From contig NZ_JAUSYS010000001.1 of assembly GCF_030817015.1 (NCBI RefSeq), positions 3,162,001 through 3,226,000 of the forward strand: DNA of 64,000 nt, in the 5' to 3' direction. Both the position numbers and the translations under genes were made by a program. Position 1 is the first letter of the stretch, and the number at the start of each line of letters is the position of its first letter. Source of the stretch: Arthrobacter sp. V1I7 (lineage in GTDB: Bacteria > Actinomycetota > Actinomycetes > Actinomycetales > Micrococcaceae). This document shows positions 25,710 through 34,820 of the stretch, in pieces. The notes beneath the pieces were generated by a model. That model had not been told where the DNA came from. It did not search any database and saw only the letters and a list, made by a program, of their open reading frames with translations.

Positions 25710-26447
25710 ATGAGCAACGAAGCCACTACCGCCGCCGGCAGCACCACCCCCGCTACGCCGGAGGCAACGGCCGGCGCCGGTAACCTCGCCTCCTTCATTG
25801 ACCACACCCTGCTCAAGCCGGAGGCCAGCGAGGCCGAAATCCTCAGGGTCTGCGCCGAGGCTGCCGAGTACCGGTTCAAGTCGGTCTGCGTCAACCCCGT
25901 CTGGGTCAAGACGGTCAAGACCGCGCTCAAGGGCTCCGGCGTGCTGACCTGTTCCGTGGTCGGCTTCCCGCTGGGCGCCACCCCGAGCGACGTCAAGGCC
26001 TTCGAGGCCCGCGGTGCCGTGCTGGACGGCGCAGAAGAGGTGGACATGGTGATCAACATCGCCGCCGCCCGCGCGAACGACAAGGGCGCGCTGGTCGATG
26101 ACATCACCGCCGTCGCCGAGGCCGTCCACGAAGGCGGGGCCATCCTGAAGGTGATCATCGAAACCGGCCTGCTGGACGATGCCCAGAAGGTCCTGGCCTG
26201 CGAGGCCGCGGTGGAAGCCGGCGCTGATTTCGTGAAGACCTCCACCGGCTTCAACGGCGGCGGAGCCACCGCGGAAGACGTCGCCCTGATGCGCCGCACG
26301 GTCGGCCCGGACCTCGGCGTCAAGGCCTCCGGCGGGGTGCGTTCCCTCGCGGACGCACAAGCTATGATTGCTGCAGGTGCAACACGTATTGGCGCCAGCT
26401 CCGGGATCGCGATTGTCAAGGGTGAACAGGGTTCATCCGGGTACTGA
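25710..26447 (+). CDS. deoC: Deoxyribose-phosphate aldolase
   Basis: 245 residues; class I aldolase splitting 2-deoxyribose-5-phosphate into glyceraldehyde-3-phosphate and acetaldehyde. [23 protein letters not shown] (general-acid Asp), [14 protein letters not shown] (Schiff-base Lys) and VKASGGVRS (second Lys) are all present. The ATG at 25710 follows AAAGGG. It completes nucleoside catabolism with the PNP and phospho-sugar mutase encoded elsewhere in the window. Confidence 0.95.
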   Translation: MSNEATTAAGSTTPATPEATAGAGNLASFIDHTLLKPEASEAEILRVCAEAAEYRFKSVCVNPVWVKTVKTALKGSGVLTCSVVGFPLGATPSDVKAFEARGAVLDGAEEVDMVINIAAARANDKGALVDDITAVAEAVHEGGAILKVIIETGLLDDAQKVLACEAAVEAGADFVKTSTGFNGGGATAEDVALMRRTVGPDLGVKASGGVRSLADAQAMIAAGATRIGASSGIAIVKGEQGSSGY

Positions 26448-26500
26448 CCCGTTCCGGCAGCCGCCACAGTTTTGAGCCCCACGGGGCCGAGGAGGAATGA

Positions 26501-26743
26501 ATGTCCAGCAAGACCGAGCAGACGCAGAAGACCGAGCAGACCCCGCAGACCGAGAACAGCCTCGGCTCCACCATCGTCATCTTTGCCGTGATGATGGTCC
26601 TGTTCCTCGCGTCCGTGTACTCTCTGTCGTACCTGACGCTGGGCAACGCGTGGCCGATGGCCGTCTGCCTGACGCTGTTCGCCGCTTCGTTCTGGATCCC
26701 GCAGACGATCCTCGGCCGCTCGGACTCGGCCGGCGAGAGCTAG
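26501..26743 (+). CDS. Small two-helix membrane protein
   Basis: 80 residues behind GAGGAGG. A polar Gln/Thr/Glu-rich N-terminus (~22 residues) precedes two hydrophobic helices (TIVIFAVMMVLFLASVYSL and AVCLTLFAASFWIP). No family is recognised. It is 53 bp after deoC and followed by a strong terminator, so it may share the deoC transcript. Confidence 0.75.
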   Translation: MSSKTEQTQKTEQTPQTENSLGSTIVIFAVMMVLFLASVYSLSYLTLGNAWPMAVCLTLFAASFWIPQTILGRSDSAGES

Positions 26744-26757
26744 GCTGCCACCTCCAC

Positions 26758-26805
26758 GCTTAAATGGCTGAAGCTCCGGATCTCCGGAGCTTCAGCCATT
26801 TAAGC
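26758..26805. terminator. Strong bidirectional terminator
   Basis: A perfect 22-bp stem (26758-26779 with 26784-26805) and a 4-nt loop lie between the small membrane protein gene (+) and the membrane hydrolase gene (-), which converge here. Confidence 0.9.
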
Positions 26806-26850
26806 GCCCGTCACATCGGCCGCACGGGGCCGGCGGCCGGTCGGACCCCG

Positions 26851-27684
26851 CTAGCTTCCGGTCAGCCGGCCGACCAGGCTGCTGACGAACCCGGTCCCCA
26901 GCGCGACGGCGGCCGGAAAGTGCGCCTCCGCCAGGGCCAGCGCCGCCCCGAACATGCCGATCATGGCGTAGGCGCTGACCGGGATCAGCACAAACCATTC
27001 CCGCCGCGACCCCGCCCGGCCCAGCAGCGGGACCGAGAACGCCCCGTTGGCCTTCCAGACGTCCTTCACGAGCGGCAGCTTCCGCAGCAGCTTCGGCGGC
27101 TTGATCACCAGCGGCCAGAGCAGCGGCACTCCCCCGGTGGTGATCATGTCCCCCACGATGTGGACCAGCACGCCGGTCAGCATCGAGACCGGGAGCCAGG
27201 TCCACTGGTGCGGCGCGAACCACGTCACGAGCCCGGCCATGGCCAGGGCGAAGACCCAGTTGCTGATCCAGCCGTACTTCGGGAAAAGCTTCAGGGCCTT
27301 GGCCGCGATGCTGATCAGGAACATGCACAGCAGGCCGGCGCCGAGGGACAGGAGCCCCCAGTCGGTCTGCAGCTGGACCTGCCCGGCCATGGCCGCGAGC
27401 AGCACGAAGCAGGCCGCACCGAGCAGCGAGTGGGTGCCCTGCCGGTGCCCGCCGCTGGCGTTCTCGATGCCGACCGCGATCACATTGGACAGCGGCGGCA
27501 GCGAGTGCGCCACCGTGCTGGAGCGGTGGTCCCAGTCGCAGACCAGGGCCGTCCCCGCCGTCGCCATCCCGCCGATCACGATCCCGGTGGCGTCCAGCGG
27601 ATACCAGCCCAGCGCGTAGGGCCCGGTCGAGGCAACAGCCACCCACGCCGCGGCGCCCGACGCGGCGTGGTGTCCTCCCATCAT
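26851..27684 (-). CDS. YdjM-like membrane-bound metal-dependent hydrolase
   Basis: 277 residues with about six membrane helices. The family's His/Asp motifs are visible: GGHHAASGAAAW at the N-terminus, CDWDHRSSTVAHSL, GHRQGTHSLLGA and HIVGDMITTGGVPLLWP. E. coli YdjM is an SOS-regulated membrane protein of unknown substrate. The gene starts 3 bp after the mfd stop, implying translational coupling. Confidence 0.83.
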   Translation of the reverse strand: MMGGHHAASGAAAWVAVASTGPYALGWYPLDATGIVIGGMATAGTALVCDWDHRSSTVAHSLPPLSNVIAVGIENASGGHRQGTHSLLGAACFVLLAAMAGQVQLQTDWGLLSLGAGLLCMFLISIAAKALKLFPKYGWISNWVFALAMAGLVTWFAPHQWTWLPVSMLTGVLVHIVGDMITTGGVPLLWPLVIKPPKLLRKLPLVKDVWKANGAFSVPLLGRAGSRREWFVLIPVSAYAMIGMFGAALALAEAHFPAAVALGTGFVSSLVGRLTGS

Positions 27685-27687
27685 GCG

Positions 27688-30600
27688 CTAACTCCCCGTC
27701 GATGAGACAGATACGGCGGCGTCGGAGAAGATGTTCCGGATGACGCCGTTGGCCCACTCGAGGATCTCGGCGTCCTGCAGGTCCCGGCCGCCGATCCGCG
27801 CCGTCTTGGGCTTGGGGATGAGCACCGCATCCAGCGCAGGCTTGGCCTGCGCCCCCGGGTACATCCGGGTCAGGCGCATGAGCTTGGACTCCGGCAGCTG
27901 CGCCGGGGAGAACTTGATGAAGTTGCCTTGCAGGGCGACGTCACTCAGCCCGGCCTCGCGGGCACCCACCCGGAAGCGCGCGACGTCAATCAGGTTCGTT
28001 GCGGGCAGCGGCAGTTCGCCGTAACGGTCCACCAGCTCGGCGAGGACCTCATCGATCGCCTCGTAGGTGATGGCGCTTGCCAGCTTCCGGTAGGCCTCCA
28101 GCCGCAGCCGTTCACCGGGCACATAGTCGTGCGGCAGGTGCGCGTTGACGGGCAGCTCGATCTTCATCTCGGCGGCCTTCTCCTCCGCCTCGCCGCGGTA
28201 CTCGGCCACGGCTTCGCCGACCAGCCGGATGTAGAGGTCGAAGCCGACGCCCTGGATGTGGCCGGACTGCTCGCCGCCGAGCAGGTTGCCGGCGCCGCGG
28301 ATTTCAAGGTCCTTCATGGCCAGCTGCATGCCGGCGCCGAGCTCGTTGTGCGTGGCGACAGCCTTGAGCCGTTCCAGCGCCACCTCGCCCAGCGGCTTTT
28401 CCGAGGGGTAGAGGAAGTAGGCGTAAGCGCGTTCCCGGCCGCGGCCCACCCGTCCGCGCAGCTGGTGCAGCTGGGAGAGTCCGTACTTTTCCGCCCCGTC
28501 CACGATCAGGGTGTTGGCGTTGGAGATGTCCAGGCCGGTCTCGATGATGGTGGTGCAGACGAGGACGTCGAAGCGCTTTTCCCAGAAGTCCACGATGATC
28601 TGTTCCAGCCGGCTCTCGGACATCTGCCCGTGCGCCACCTCCACCCGGGCCTCCGGGACCAGCTCGCGGATCCTGGCCGCCGTGCGGTCGATCGTGGACA
28701 CCCGGTTGTGGACGAAGAACACCTGGCCTTCACGCATCAGCTCGCGGCGGATCGCGGCGGACGTCTGCTTGTCCGTGTACGGGCCCACATAGGTCAGCAC
28801 GGGGTGGCGTTCCTCCGGCGGGGTGGCCAGGGTGGACGTCTCGCGGATCCCGGTCAGGGACATTTCCAGGGTCCGCGGAATCGGGGTGGCGCTCATGGCC
28901 AGGACGTCCACGTTGGTGCGCATCTTCTTGAGCGCCTCCTTGTGCTCGACGCCGAAGCGCTGCTCCTCGTCCACGATCACGAGGCCGAGGTCCTTGAAGC
29001 CGAAGTCCTTGGACAGCAGCCGGTGGGTGCCGATCACGACGTCCACGGAGCCGCTCTTGACGCCGTCGGCGGTTTCCTTGGCCTCCTTGCCGCTCTGGAA
29101 GCGGGACAGCGGCTTGACGACGAGCGGAAAGCCGGAGAACCGTTCGGTGAAGGTCTCGTAGTGCTGCTGCGCGAGCAGCGTGGTGGGCACCAGCACGGCG
29201 ACCTGCTTGCCGTCCTGGACCGCCTTGAACGCGGCCCGCACCGCGATCTCGGTCTTGCCGTAGCCGACGTCGCCGGAAATGAGCCGGTCCATCGGGATCT
29301 CGCGCTCCATGTCGGCCTTGACCTCGTTGATGGTGGTCAGCTGGTCCGGGGTCTCCACATACGGGAAGGCTTCCTCCAGCTCCCGCTGCCACGGCGTGTC
29401 CGCACCGAAGGCGTACCCGCGCGAGGCCATCCGGGCCGAGTACAGCCGGATCAGCTCCCCGGCGATTTCCTTGACCGCCTTGCGGGCCTTGGACTTCGTG
29501 CTGGCCCAGTCCGCGCCGCCCATCTTGCTCAACGCCGGGGTGTCCCCGCCGACGTAGCGGGTGACCTGGTCCAGCTGGTCGGTGGGCACAAACAACCGGT
29601 CGCCCGGGGCCCCGCGCTTGGAGGGGGCGTATTCCAGCACCAGGTACTCGCGCACGCCGTCGCCGCCGCCCGCCACCCGGCGCTGGATCAGCTCCACGAA
29701 GCGGCCGATGCCGTGCTGTTCATGCACCACGGAGTCGCCGGCCACGAGCTGGAGCGGGTCGACGGCGTTCCGCCGCTTGGACGGCATCCGGCGCATGTCC
29801 TTGGTGGAACCGGCGGAGGTCCGCCCCAGCAGGTCCGCCTCCGTCAGCAGCGCCAGCTTGAGCGGGTCCAGGACAAAACCGCGGCCGACGGCGGCGGTGG
29901 TCACCTCGATCAGCCCGGCCTGCGGATCCTGGTCGAGGGTGTCCACCCGCGCGCAGGGGATGTCGCTGTCGTGGAAGAGTTCCGCGAGGCGCTGCGCCGG
30001 GCCGGGGCCCTCGGTGACCACCACAATCCGCCACTGGTCCCGGACCCGGGAGCCGATGAACTCCATCATTTCCGCGACGTCGCCCTGGTAGCCGCGGGGT
30101 TCCCGGGCGTGCAGGTTGAGCACGTCGACGTCGGGCAGCAGCTCTTCGTCGCTGGCCAGCGAGGTGATGGACCACCAGGAGACGCCGTGCGCGAGGGCGG
30201 CAGTGCGGGTCTCGGTGAGCGAACGGAAGCTGGCCGAGTGCAGGGCTTCGGACGCCGCGGAGGTCAGACCTGTGTCCAGCACCAGGGGGGCTGTGCCGCC
30301 GTCGGACGCCGTCGACCAGGCGGCCTCGAGGAATTCCTCGTTCGTGGCGGCGAGGTCGTGGGCGCGGGTGCGCACCTTTTCCGGCTCGATCACGACGGCG
30401 ATGGAACCCGCCGGGAGCTGGTCCAGGAAGGGGACCATGGAGTCCACCAGCACCGGGGCCAAGGATTCCATGCCCTCGACGGCGATGCCGCCGGCGATCT
30501 TCTCCAGCATGTCGGCGGCGGCCGGGAGCTGGGACTTCAGGGTCGCGGCCCGGGACATGACGGAGGGGGTGATCAGGATCTCGCGGCAGGGCGGGGCGTG

Positions 30601-31389
30601 GAGTTCGGTGGGGTGGTGCAGGCCGGGCGCGGTCAGCGAGCGCTGGTCGGCGACGGCAAACCAGCGCATCTGGTCCACTTCGTCGCCGAAGAACTCGACC
30701 CGGATCGGGTGGTCCTCGGTGGGCGGGAAGACGTCGAGCATGCCGCCGCGGACCGCAAACTCACCGCGCCGGGTGACCATGTCCACCCGGGCGTACGCGG
30801 CGTCGGCGAGTCGCTTCACGACGCTGCTGAACGGGGCTTCCTGGCCCACCGTCAGGGTGACCGGCACCAGTTCGCCGAGGCCCGCGACGATCGGCTGGAC
30901 GACGGCGCGCACCGGGGCGACGACGACGCGCAGGGCGCCGCCCGTGGACGTTTCCGGGTGGGCGAGCCGGCGCAGCACCGACAGGCGCCGGCCGACTGTG
31001 TCCGAGCGGGGTGAGAGCCGCTCGTGCGGGAGCGTTTCCCAGCTGGGGAACTCGGCGACGGCGTCCGCCGGCAGGAAGGCGCGCAGGGCCTCGGTCAGGT
31101 CCTCGGCTTCGCGGCCGGTCGCGGTGACGGCGAGAACCACGGGCGCCTCACCGGCCGTCTCCTTGGCTGTTTCGCCGGCAGTCCCGTCCGCAGTGTCGTC
31201 GGCTAGCGCCCTGAGGCCGTCGGCCATTTCCGCGAGCAGGACCGATCTCATCCCGGCCGGAGCGCTGATCTGATAGTCCTCGCTCCGGACGGGGAACCCA
31301 CGGGCCGCCTCAGCCTGGACCCGGGCATAGTTCCGGTCTTCGGCGAGGACGCGGCGCAAACCGGTGAGAGAGGGGCCGTTGGGGCTCAT
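27688..31389 (-). CDS. mfd: Transcription-repair coupling factor Mfd
   Basis: About 1,233 residues, full length. N-terminal UvrB-like region (PSWETLPHERLSPRSDTVGR, RRGEFAVRGGMLDVFPP), RNA-polymerase interaction domain (GDSVVHEQHGIGRFVELI), RecG-type translocase with Walker A SGDVGYGKTE, DEEQ box and SATPIPRTLEMSLTGIRE, helicase motif VI LHQLRGRVGRGRERAYAY, and the C-terminal regulatory domain. Mfd removes stalled polymerase at DNA lesions and recruits UvrA. The ATG at 31389 follows AGGAG; eight extra residues are possible from 31413. Confidence 0.97.
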   Translation of the reverse strand: MSPNGPSLTGLRRVLAEDRNYARVQAEAARGFPVRSEDYQISAPAGMRSVLLAEMADGLRALADDTADGTAGETAKETAGEAPVVLAVTATGREAEDLTEALRAFLPADAVAEFPSWETLPHERLSPRSDTVGRRLSVLRRLAHPETSTGGALRVVVAPVRAVVQPIVAGLGELVPVTLTVGQEAPFSSVVKRLADAAYARVDMVTRRGEFAVRGGMLDVFPPTEDHPIRVEFFGDEVDQMRWFAVADQRSLTAPGLHHPTELHAPPCREILITPSVMSRAATLKSQLPAAADMLEKIAGGIAVEGMESLAPVLVDSMVPFLDQLPAGSIAVVIEPEKVRTRAHDLAATNEEFLEAAWSTASDGGTAPLVLDTGLTSAASEALHSASFRSLTETRTAALAHGVSWWSITSLASDEELLPDVDVLNLHAREPRGYQGDVAEMMEFIGSRVRDQWRIVVVTEGPGPAQRLAELFHDSDIPCARVDTLDQDPQAGLIEVTTAAVGRGFVLDPLKLALLTEADLLGRTSAGSTKDMRRMPSKRRNAVDPLQLVAGDSVVHEQHGIGRFVELIQRRVAGGGDGVREYLVLEYAPSKRGAPGDRLFVPTDQLDQVTRYVGGDTPALSKMGGADWASTKSKARKAVKEIAGELIRLYSARMASRGYAFGADTPWQRELEEAFPYVETPDQLTTINEVKADMEREIPMDRLISGDVGYGKTEIAVRAAFKAVQDGKQVAVLVPTTLLAQQHYETFTERFSGFPLVVKPLSRFQSGKEAKETADGVKSGSVDVVIGTHRLLSKDFGFKDLGLVIVDEEQRFGVEHKEALKKMRTNVDVLAMSATPIPRTLEMSLTGIRETSTLATPPEERHPVLTYVGPYTDKQTSAAIRRELMREGQVFFVHNRVSTIDRTAARIRELVPEARVEVAHGQMSESRLEQIIVDFWEKRFDVLVCTTIIETGLDISNANTLIVDGAEKYGLSQLHQLRGRVGRGRERAYAYFLYPSEKPLGEVALERLKAVATHNELGAGMQLAMKDLEIRGAGNLLGGEQSGHIQGVGFDLYIRLVGEAVAEYRGEAEEKAAEMKIELPVNAHLPHDYVPGERLRLEAYRKLASAITYEAIDEVLAELVDRYGELPLPATNLIDVARFRVGAREAGLSDVALQGNFIKFSPAQLPESKLMRLTRMYPGAQAKPALDAVLIPKPKTARIGGRDLQDAEILEWANGVIRNIFSDAAVSVSSTGS

Positions 31390-31694
31390 AGCTGTTGCTC
31401 CTGATGGGATCACGGGGGTGCAGGCAACACGAATACCCGAAATTCGTGAGAATCCCGGGGTAACCCAAGCCTACCGCGCAGCCCCGACGCAGGTCCGCAA
31501 CGGGATGGGCTCCGGCCGGCGATCACCAGCACGTGCCGGGCGGATTGGGTGCGGCCGGCTGCTCCGGATGCGTGCCGAGCGCCCGGCCGGGCCTGGCTAG
31601 ACCTCTCGGTGGCACTCGAATCGAAATCGGCCGGGCACACCCCGTAGGATACTGGGAGCCCGAATCGTCCGGAACAACAGTATTTGGAGACCCC
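31390..31694. other. Divergent promoter region between mfd and the DUF2505 gene
   Basis: 305 bp without a gene. An inverted repeat CACGAAT-n7-ATTCGTG (31428-31434 with 31442-31448) lies 39 bp upstream of mfd and could be an operator; it does not match the GAAC-n4-GTTC LexA box. TAGGAT near 31644 is a possible -10 for DUF2505. Confidence 0.45.
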
Positions 31695-32192
31695 ATGCCC
31701 TTGAATGCATCCACCACCCTGCCCCACAGTGTTGACCGCGTTACCGCTGTTTTCGTCAACGAGGAATTCCTGCGCCACACGAGTGAATACGTCGGCGGCA
31801 CGCTGGAATCCTTTGCCGTGGACGGTGACACTGCCGGCGCGTTTGTCACCACAACCGTCCGGACCGTCCCCACCACCCGGATGCCGGAGATCGCCCGCAA
31901 GTTCGTTGGTGAGAGCCTGAAGGTGACCCAGGTCGAAACCTGGGCTGCCCCCGCCTCGGACGGTTCGCGGCAGAGCAGCATCTCGATGAAGGTCGCCGGC
32001 GCACCGCTGGACGTCAGCGCAGTCCAGCGCCTGGTGTCCGAGGCCGGCAGCACGCGGATCGAGCTCGAAGGCACAGTCACGTCCTCGGTGCCGTTCCTGG
32101 GCGGCAAGATTGCCGAAGCCGCCGAGCCGATGGTCGGCAAGGCCCTGAACATCCAGTCGAAGCAGGCCCAGGCCTGGCTCGAAAGCCACTAG
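31695..32192 (+). CDS. DUF2505 domain-containing protein
   Basis: 165 residues with the START/SRPBCC-like DUF2505 pattern of actinobacteria: LPHSVDRVTAVFVNEEF at the start, VKVTQVETWAAP-like central strand, and VPFLGGKIAEAAEPMVGKAL near the C-terminus. Function is unknown; the fold usually binds a lipid or other hydrophobic ligand. GGAG lies before the ATG. It is 4 bp from the next gene. Confidence 0.83.
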   Translation: MPLNASTTLPHSVDRVTAVFVNEEFLRHTSEYVGGTLESFAVDGDTAGAFVTTTVRTVPTTRMPEIARKFVGESLKVTQVETWAAPASDGSRQSSISMKVAGAPLDVSAVQRLVSEAGSTRIELEGTVTSSVPFLGGKIAEAAEPMVGKALNIQSKQAQAWLESH

Positions 32193-32196
32193 CAGC

Positions 32197-32418
32197 GTGG
32201 AGCTTCCGGCAATCCTGGCAATCGTCCTGATCGTGGCCGGTGTCTGGTCCCTCGTCGTCTGGCCGCAGTTCCTGCGCCGGGTGATGAAGGACCCCCGGGC
32301 CCGCGACGCCGGCGGCAAGGCTACCCGGTTCCTTACCGTCCACGTCGTCCTCGTCAGCATCTCGATGGTGCTCGGAGCCGCGACGGCGGGAATCGGGATC
32401 GCAGGCCTGCTCGCCTAG
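32197..32418 (+). CDS. SCO4848-family small membrane protein
   Basis: 73 residues with two membrane helices (PAILAIVLIVAGVWSLVVWP and VHVVLVSISMVLGAATAGIG) around FLRRVMKDPRARD, the signature of the SCO4848 family in actinobacteria. GTG start, 4 bp after DUF2505. Function unknown. Confidence 0.78.
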   Translation: MELPAILAIVLIVAGVWSLVVWPQFLRRVMKDPRARDAGGKATRFLTVHVVLVSISMVLGAATAGIGIAGLLA

Positions 32419-32515
32419 TCGAAACAGCCGCGGCACACCCTTTCGCCACGGCGTCACGCCGTCCTGGGCGCTACACCCAGGGAAACGACCGTGAACTACC
32501 GGAAGGCGCTGCCGA

Positions 32516-32962
32516 TTGCGACCCCGCCGCCGCGTAGCCACGTGGGAGTTCTTCGCCTACGCGATGATCCTGGGCGCCATAGCAATGTGGCCCACTCCTG
32601 TGGACCGCGCCGGGGCGGGGCTGCTGGCTGAGGCGCTGAAGGAACTGCACCAACGAGGGATGCCCGGCTGGATCGACTATGCGTTTGTTGAGTCGGCGTC
32701 TAACGTTCTCTTGTTCGTCCCGCTGGGTATCCTGGTTGTCTGGATCCTCGGCAGGCGCAACTGGTGGGCCGGCGGGGCCGCCGGCCTGGTGCTGTCCGCC
32801 CTGATCGAGCTCGCCCAGTTCGTCTTCCTGCCGGCCCGTTACCCCACGCTGCTTGATGTCGCCGCGAACACCGCCGGGGCAACCCTCGGCGGCCTGCTCA
32901 CGCTGCTGGTACTGACTCTCCGCAGGCCCGTGCCAAACCCGCCTCCACGACGTACTCTGTGA
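32516..32962 (+). CDS. VanZ-like family membrane protein
   Basis: 148 residues, about four membrane helices. The family core FVESASNVLLFVPLGILV and ALIELAQFVFLPARYPTLLD followed by ANTAGATLGG is clear. TTG start behind GGAAGG. VanZ proteins confer slight teicoplanin resistance in enterococci, but most members have no known role. It lies 28 bp before ugd. Confidence 0.83.
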   Translation: MRPRRRVATWEFFAYAMILGAIAMWPTPVDRAGAGLLAEALKELHQRGMPGWIDYAFVESASNVLLFVPLGILVVWILGRRNWWAGGAAGLVLSALIELAQFVFLPARYPTLLDVAANTAGATLGGLLTLLVLTLRRPVPNPPPRRTL

Positions 32963-32990
32963 TCACACCCCTTAGCGGGAGGACCACGGA

Positions 32991-34304
32991 ATGCGGATAT
33001 CGGTTATCGGCTGCGGGTATCTTGGCGCTGTCCACGCGGCGTGCCTGGCGAAACTTGGTCACGATGTGGTCGGCATCGACCTTGACGCGGGCAAGGTGGC
33101 GCAACTGTCCGCGGGGCAGGCGCCCTTCTACGAACCTGTACTGGATGAGCTGCTGTCCGCGCTCGAGGAATCGGGGCGTTTAAGGTTTACCACGGAAATG
33201 TCGGCCGCCCACGGATCCGAGGTCCATTTCATCTGTGTGGGCACTCCACAAAAGCGCGGCGAAAACGCCGCGGACCTGCGCTTCGTCGATGCCGCAGTGG
33301 AGGCCCTGGCCGCCCAGGTGTCCCCCGGCGACATCATCGCCGGCAAATCCACCGTACCGGTCGGAACCGCGGCCCGGCTGGCCGAGGTCATCGCCGGGAC
33401 CGAACCCGGCGCCACGCTGGTGTGGAATCCCGAATTTCTCCGCGAAGGCCATGCGGTAACCGACACCCTGAACCCGGACCGGCTGGTGTACGGCGTTCCG
33501 GACGGCAGCGAGGACCACCCCGCCGTGGCCATCCTGGACCAGATCTACAAGGCGTCCCTCGCTAACGGGACGACCCGGCTGGTCACCGACTACGCTACGG
33601 CCGAGCTGGTGAAGACCGCCGCCAACTCGTTCCTCGCCACCAAGATTTCCTTCATCAACGCGATGGCCGAGGTCTGCGAAGCCACCGGCGCGGATGTCAC
33701 CCTGCTGGCCGACGCGATCGGCCTCGACGAACGGATCGGCCGGAAGTTCCTCAATGCCGGCATCGGGTTCGGCGGCGGCTGCCTGCCCAAGGACATCCGG
33801 GCCTTCATGGCCCGCGCCGGCGAGCTGGGCGCGGATCAGGCCCTCACCTTCCTGCGCGAAGTGGACGCAATCAACATGCGGCGCCGGACCCGCGTCGTCG
33901 AGCTGACCCGCCAACTCTGCGGCGGTTCGCTGATGGGCCAGCGTATCGCCGTGCTGGGCGCCGCCTTCAAACCGGAGAGCGACGACGTCCGAGACTCGCC
34001 GGCGCTGAGCGCCGCGGCCCAGCTCCAGCTGCAGGGCGCCGTGGTCACCGTCACCGACCCGCAGGCTCTCACCAACGCGGCCAAGCGTTTCCCGGAGCTC
34101 CCGCTGGAACCGGACCTGGAAACCACCCTGCGCAGGGCCGATGCAGTGCTGCTGCTGACCGAGTGGAAGCTGTACCGCGAGCTGGACCCGCACGGCACCC
34201 GGGCCCTAGTTTCGGCTCCGCGCATCCTTGACGGCCGGAACGTCCTCGATCCGGCCAAGTGGCGCGCCGCGGGCTGGACCTACAAGGGCCTCGGCCGGCC
34301 CTGA
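32991..34304 (+). CDS. ugd: UDP-glucose 6-dehydrogenase
   Basis: 437 residues. NAD loop IGCGYLGAVHAACLAKLGHD, KSTVPVGTAARLAEV, substrate-binding NPEFLREGHAV, catalytic cysteine in GFGGGCLPKDIRAF, and the C-terminal AFKPESDDVRDSPAL. It oxidises UDP-glucose to UDP-glucuronate for cell-envelope polysaccharides. GGGAGG precedes the ATG. It converges on sufU with a shared hairpin between. Confidence 0.94.
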   Translation: MRISVIGCGYLGAVHAACLAKLGHDVVGIDLDAGKVAQLSAGQAPFYEPVLDELLSALEESGRLRFTTEMSAAHGSEVHFICVGTPQKRGENAADLRFVDAAVEALAAQVSPGDIIAGKSTVPVGTAARLAEVIAGTEPGATLVWNPEFLREGHAVTDTLNPDRLVYGVPDGSEDHPAVAILDQIYKASLANGTTRLVTDYATAELVKTAANSFLATKISFINAMAEVCEATGADVTLLADAIGLDERIGRKFLNAGIGFGGGCLPKDIRAFMARAGELGADQALTFLREVDAINMRRRTRVVELTRQLCGGSLMGQRIAVLGAAFKPESDDVRDSPALSAAAQLQLQGAVVTVTDPQALTNAAKRFPELPLEPDLETTLRRADAVLLLTEWKLYRELDPHGTRALVSAPRILDGRNVLDPAKWRAAGWTYKGLGRP

Positions 34305-34308
34305 GCCG

Positions 34309-34333
34309 GGCCGGGAAGGCCGCGTTCCCGGCC
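34309..34333. terminator. Terminator between ugd and sufU
   Basis: A perfect 9-bp stem (34309-34317 with 34325-34333) with a 7-nt loop lies between the two convergent genes; a TTTT run follows at 34351 on the plus strand. Confidence 0.65.
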
Positions 34334-34352
34334 GGACGGCAGGGGTGGGGTT

Positions 34353-34808
34353 TTAGTGGGAGACGGCCTGTCCGAGCGCGTCTTCCGCGGCGACCCAGGA
34401 CAGCATGGCGCACTTGACGCGGGCGGCGTAGCGTGCCACGCCCTCAAATGCCGCAGCGTCGCCGAGGATTTCCGGATCTGCGGCCACCTTGCCGCGGGAG
34501 CGCAGCACCTCACGGAAACTGCCGATCACGGAACGGAACTCCTCGGCGGACAGGCCCTCGGCAAGGTCCGTCAGCACCGAAGCGGACGCCATTGAGATCG
34601 AGCAGCCATCGCCGTCCCAGCGCAGCTCCCTGACCGTGCCGTCCGCGACGGCGACCCGGACGGTGATTTCGTCGCCGCATACCGGATTGAGCTGATGGGA
34701 CTGGCCGCTGCTCGCGCCGTCGGGGACCGCGGCTCCGGCCAGCCCGCTGCCGTGCCGGGCCTTGGAGTGTTCCAGGATGATTTGCTGGTAAAGCTGGTCG
34801 AGACTCAT
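34353..34808 (-). CDS. sufU: Fe-S cluster assembly protein SufU
   Basis: 151 residues of the IscU-like SufU family. The three Cys ligands are in LNPVCGDE, WDGDGCSISMASASVL and RVKCAMLSWVAAEDAL. SufU accepts sulfur from SufS through a zinc-bound site. It starts 12 bp after sufS, forming a two-gene operon. Confidence 0.94.
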   Translation of the reverse strand: MSLDQLYQQIILEHSKARHGSGLAGAAVPDGASSGQSHQLNPVCGDEITVRVAVADGTVRELRWDGDGCSISMASASVLTDLAEGLSAEEFRSVIGSFREVLRSRGKVAADPEILGDAAAFEGVARYAARVKCAMLSWVAAEDALGQAVSH

Positions 34809-34820
34809 GTACTGCCGTCC

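Noticed and set aside
27928..31014. 1028-codon open frame antisense to mfd
   Set aside because: Shadow of a high-GC gene; the composition is typical antisense (Gly/His/Arg/Val-rich) and mfd is intact on the other strand.
31428..31448. LexA/SOS box upstream of mfd
   Set aside because: The inverted repeat CACGAAT-n7-ATTCGTG does not fit the actinobacterial GAAC-n4-GTTC consensus.
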